NCBI RefSeq assembly: GCF_041146395.1
Contig: NW_027182939.1
Coordinates: 50,001-114,000 of the forward strand
Direction of reading: 5' to 3'
Length of the DNA stretch: 64,000 nt
DNA from: Eulemur rufifrons
Taxonomy: Eukaryota; Chordata; Mammalia; Primates; Lemuridae
The notes under the pieces are model-generated. The model had not been told where the DNA came from and searched no databases. It saw only the letters and a program-made list of their open reading frames with translations. The translations under genes and the position numbers were made by a program. Every line of letters begins with the position of its first letter. Position 1 is the first letter of the stretch. Of the stretch, positions 62,501 to 64,000 are shown in pieces.

Positions 62501-63960
62501 GGGAAATTTTGCAAGTTAGCATTATAATTAGTAGCTGGAGGGTACTTTTTTGTTTTGTGGGGTTGGTCAGGATGGGTGTTCAGGCCCTCTGTCAGATCGC
62601 TGGTTTGTTTTTATTATCCCCAGATAAGAGTAGTGGGCATGTGTTTGGCAGGTGAAAAGTGCGGATTCTGTTTCAGAGACTTAAACAGGATACGCATGGT
62701 CATCTCATTCCTTTAAGAATCCTTTGCTTCATCAGCTGGGATTCCACCATGTTTCTATATACTCCTCTTTGCGTGGGAACAGGTAACTGGCTTGTTCCAA
62801 GAAGTATTTCGCAGAGCTTTTCAATTAACCACTACGTTGAAAATTATTTGCAGGTTTTCAGCGTTTCACCATAATTTTGATAACGTTTGTATGTCCCTCT
62901 TGAAACCCAAGAAGGCTGCGACAGACATAACTATGCTGAGGAGTAGCTGACTTGGTGTTGCCTATTTTTGTTAGTGGAACAGACAAGAAGCCATTCTTCT
63001 AAGTATGATCCAACCACCATTTTTCCATTGTTTTAAAATGCAGGGAAATTTTGCAAGTTAGCATTATATTTAGTAGCTGGAGGGTACTGTTTTTTTTTGT
63101 GTGTGTGATCGATGTGGATGGGGGGGTCAGGCCGTCTGTCAGTTCGCTGGTTAGTTTTTATTATCCCCAGAGAGGAGAAGTGGGCATGTGTTTGGCAGGT
63201 GAAAAGGGCGGATTCTGTTTCAGAGAATTAACGATGATCCCCATGGTCATCCCGTTCCTTTAATAATCCTTTACTTCATCAGCTGGATATCGACCATGGT
63301 TCTATATACTCCTCTTTGCGTGGGAACGGGTAACTGGCTTGTTCCAAGAAGTATGCCGCAGAGCTTTTCAATTAACCAATACGTTGAAAATTATTTGCAG
63401 GTGTTCAGCGTTTCACCATAATTGTGATAACGTGTGTTTGTGCCTCCTGAAACCCAAGAAGGCTGCGACGGACATAACTATGCTGAGGAGTAGCTGACTT
63501 GGTGTTGCCTATTTTTGTTAGTGGAGACTGACAAGAAGCCATTCTTCTAAGTATCATCCCACCACCATTTTTCCATTGTTTTAAAATGCAGGGAAATTTT
63601 GCAAGTTAGCATTATAATTAGTAGCTGGAGGGTACGGTTTTTTTTTTTTTGTGTGGTCGATGTGGATGGGGGGGTCAGGCCCTCTGTCAGTTCGCTGGTT
63701 AGTTTTTATTATCCCCAGAGAGGAGAAGTGGGCATGTGTTTGGCAGGTGAAAAGGGCGGATTCTGTTTCAGAGAATTAACGATGATCCCCATGGTCACCC
63801 GTTCCTTTAATAATCCTTTACTTCATCAGCTAGAAATCCACCATGGTTCTATATACTCCTCTTTGCGTGGGAACAGGTAACTGGCATGTTGCAAGAAGTA
63901 TGCCGCTGAGCTTTTCAATTAACCAGTACGTTGAAAATTATTTGCAGGTGTTCAGCGTTT
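59578..63960 (+). repeat. Array block 19: B-C-A-A-A-c-A-A
   Basis: Eight monomers (anchors 59763, about 60312, 60861, 61413, 61960, 62513, 63051, 63599). Matches block 14 at an offset of about 14,829 bp, including the TATTTAGGTTAGTGG mark (near 59674), the short deletion near 61948 and the chimeric c unit. Confidence 0.85.
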
Positions 63961-64000
63961 CACCATAATTGTGACAACGTTTGTTTGTGCCTCCTGAAAC
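63961..64000 (+). repeat. Partial satellite monomer at window end
   Basis: First 40 bases of the next monomer, matching 49132-49171. By that alignment a B unit should follow outside the window. Confidence 0.8.

Larger units (their letters stand above)
9583..64000 (+). repeat. Homogenised ~550-bp satellite array (about 99 monomers)
   Basis: From about 9.66 kb the same ~550-bp unit repeats head to tail to the window end: 99 monomers up to 63960 plus the first 40 bases of another. Anchors such as CAGCGTTTCACCATAATT, TTTTGCAAGTTAGCATTATA, GGCAGGTGAAAA and CCTCTGTCAGTTCGCTGG recur every 546-553 bp. Types are set by the mid-monomer patch: A (T run, GTGTGTGG, TCGATGTGGATGG), B (long T run, CCTGTGGGGTCGGTGTGG), C (TACTTTTTTGTTTTGTGGGG), D (TTTTTTCTTTTTTGTGTGGC). 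No transposable element, gene or non-satellite stretch longer than 300 bases interrupts it. A centromeric or pericentromeric location is inferred from size and order. Confidence 0.95.
52297..64000 (+). repeat. Super-repeat: second copy of about 31.98-49.17 kb
   Basis: From 52297 (perhaps from about 52170) the sequence tracks 31981 onward at an offset of about 20,316 bp (37 monomers) through block 18. From block 18 to the window end it also tracks about 42.5-49.17 kb at an offset of about 14,829 bp (27 monomers). The difference, 5,487 bp, is one ten-monomer unit that is duplicated in the first copy and single in the second. Confidence 0.87.

Noticed and set aside
9583..64000. CRISPR-like direct repeats
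   Set aside because: The repeat unit is 550 bp with no short repeat/unique spacer alternation, and the context is a eukaryotic satellite.
31981..64000. Super-repeat as a pure assembly artefact
   Set aside because: The copies differ by scattered substitutions, homopolymer lengths and one ten-monomer unit, which a simple collapse or duplication error would not create. Long-read confirmation remains the deciding test.

Overview
This window is animal nuclear DNA, almost certainly mammalian. It is a long head-to-tail satellite array with a repeat unit of about 550 bp, interrupted once near its left end by a nearly full-length LINE-1 (L1) retrotransposon. There is no host gene, RNA gene, operon or CRISPR array. 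The L1 has the mammalian layout (GC-rich 5' UTR, ORF1, ORF2, G-rich 3' UTR, A-rich tail). The wording of its 3' UTR and ORF2 C-terminus reminds me of strepsirrhine primate L1s (lemurs, lorises, galagos), but that is recognition from memory, not a database match. The satellite is not one I can name.

Layout. (1) 1-9582: six diverged satellite monomers. The first is split by the L1 (417-6695) with an 18-bp target-site duplication (399-416 and 6696-6713, 16 of 18 identical). These monomers carry, in states from perfect to eroded, a long inverted repeat containing two GGATCC sites. The L1 has an intact 334-codon ORF1 and an ORF2 broken by several stops and frameshifts, so it cannot move on its own. 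(2) From about 9.66 kb to the end of the window: about 99 more homogenised monomers with no other insertion.

The homogenised array is built from a few monomer types, told apart at a T-rich/GT-rich patch in mid-monomer: A (about two thirds of units), B (long T run then CCTGTGGGGTCGG), C (short TTTTTTG patch then GGTCAGGATGGG), and rarer D and chimeric forms. B and C are ordered: 13 of 18 B units are followed at once by C, and three more reach C through one A/B chimera (h). The array is therefore a string of higher-order blocks such as B-C-A-A, B-C-A-A-A, B-h-C-A-A-A and B-C-A-A-A-c-A-A.

On top of this lie nested duplications: one monomer (552 bp, about 9.66-10.77 kb), five monomers (2.75 kb), eight monomers (4.40 kb), ten monomers (5,488 bp in tandem, about 34.4-45.4 kb), and a super-repeat in which about 32.0-49.2 kb recurs from about 52.3 kb to the window end, with one fewer ten-monomer unit in the second copy. 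This is the expected signature of repeated unequal exchange in a centromeric or pericentromeric array. The location is inferred. I found no CENP-B box. The many short ORFs in the array are by-products of the repeat and are not annotated as genes.
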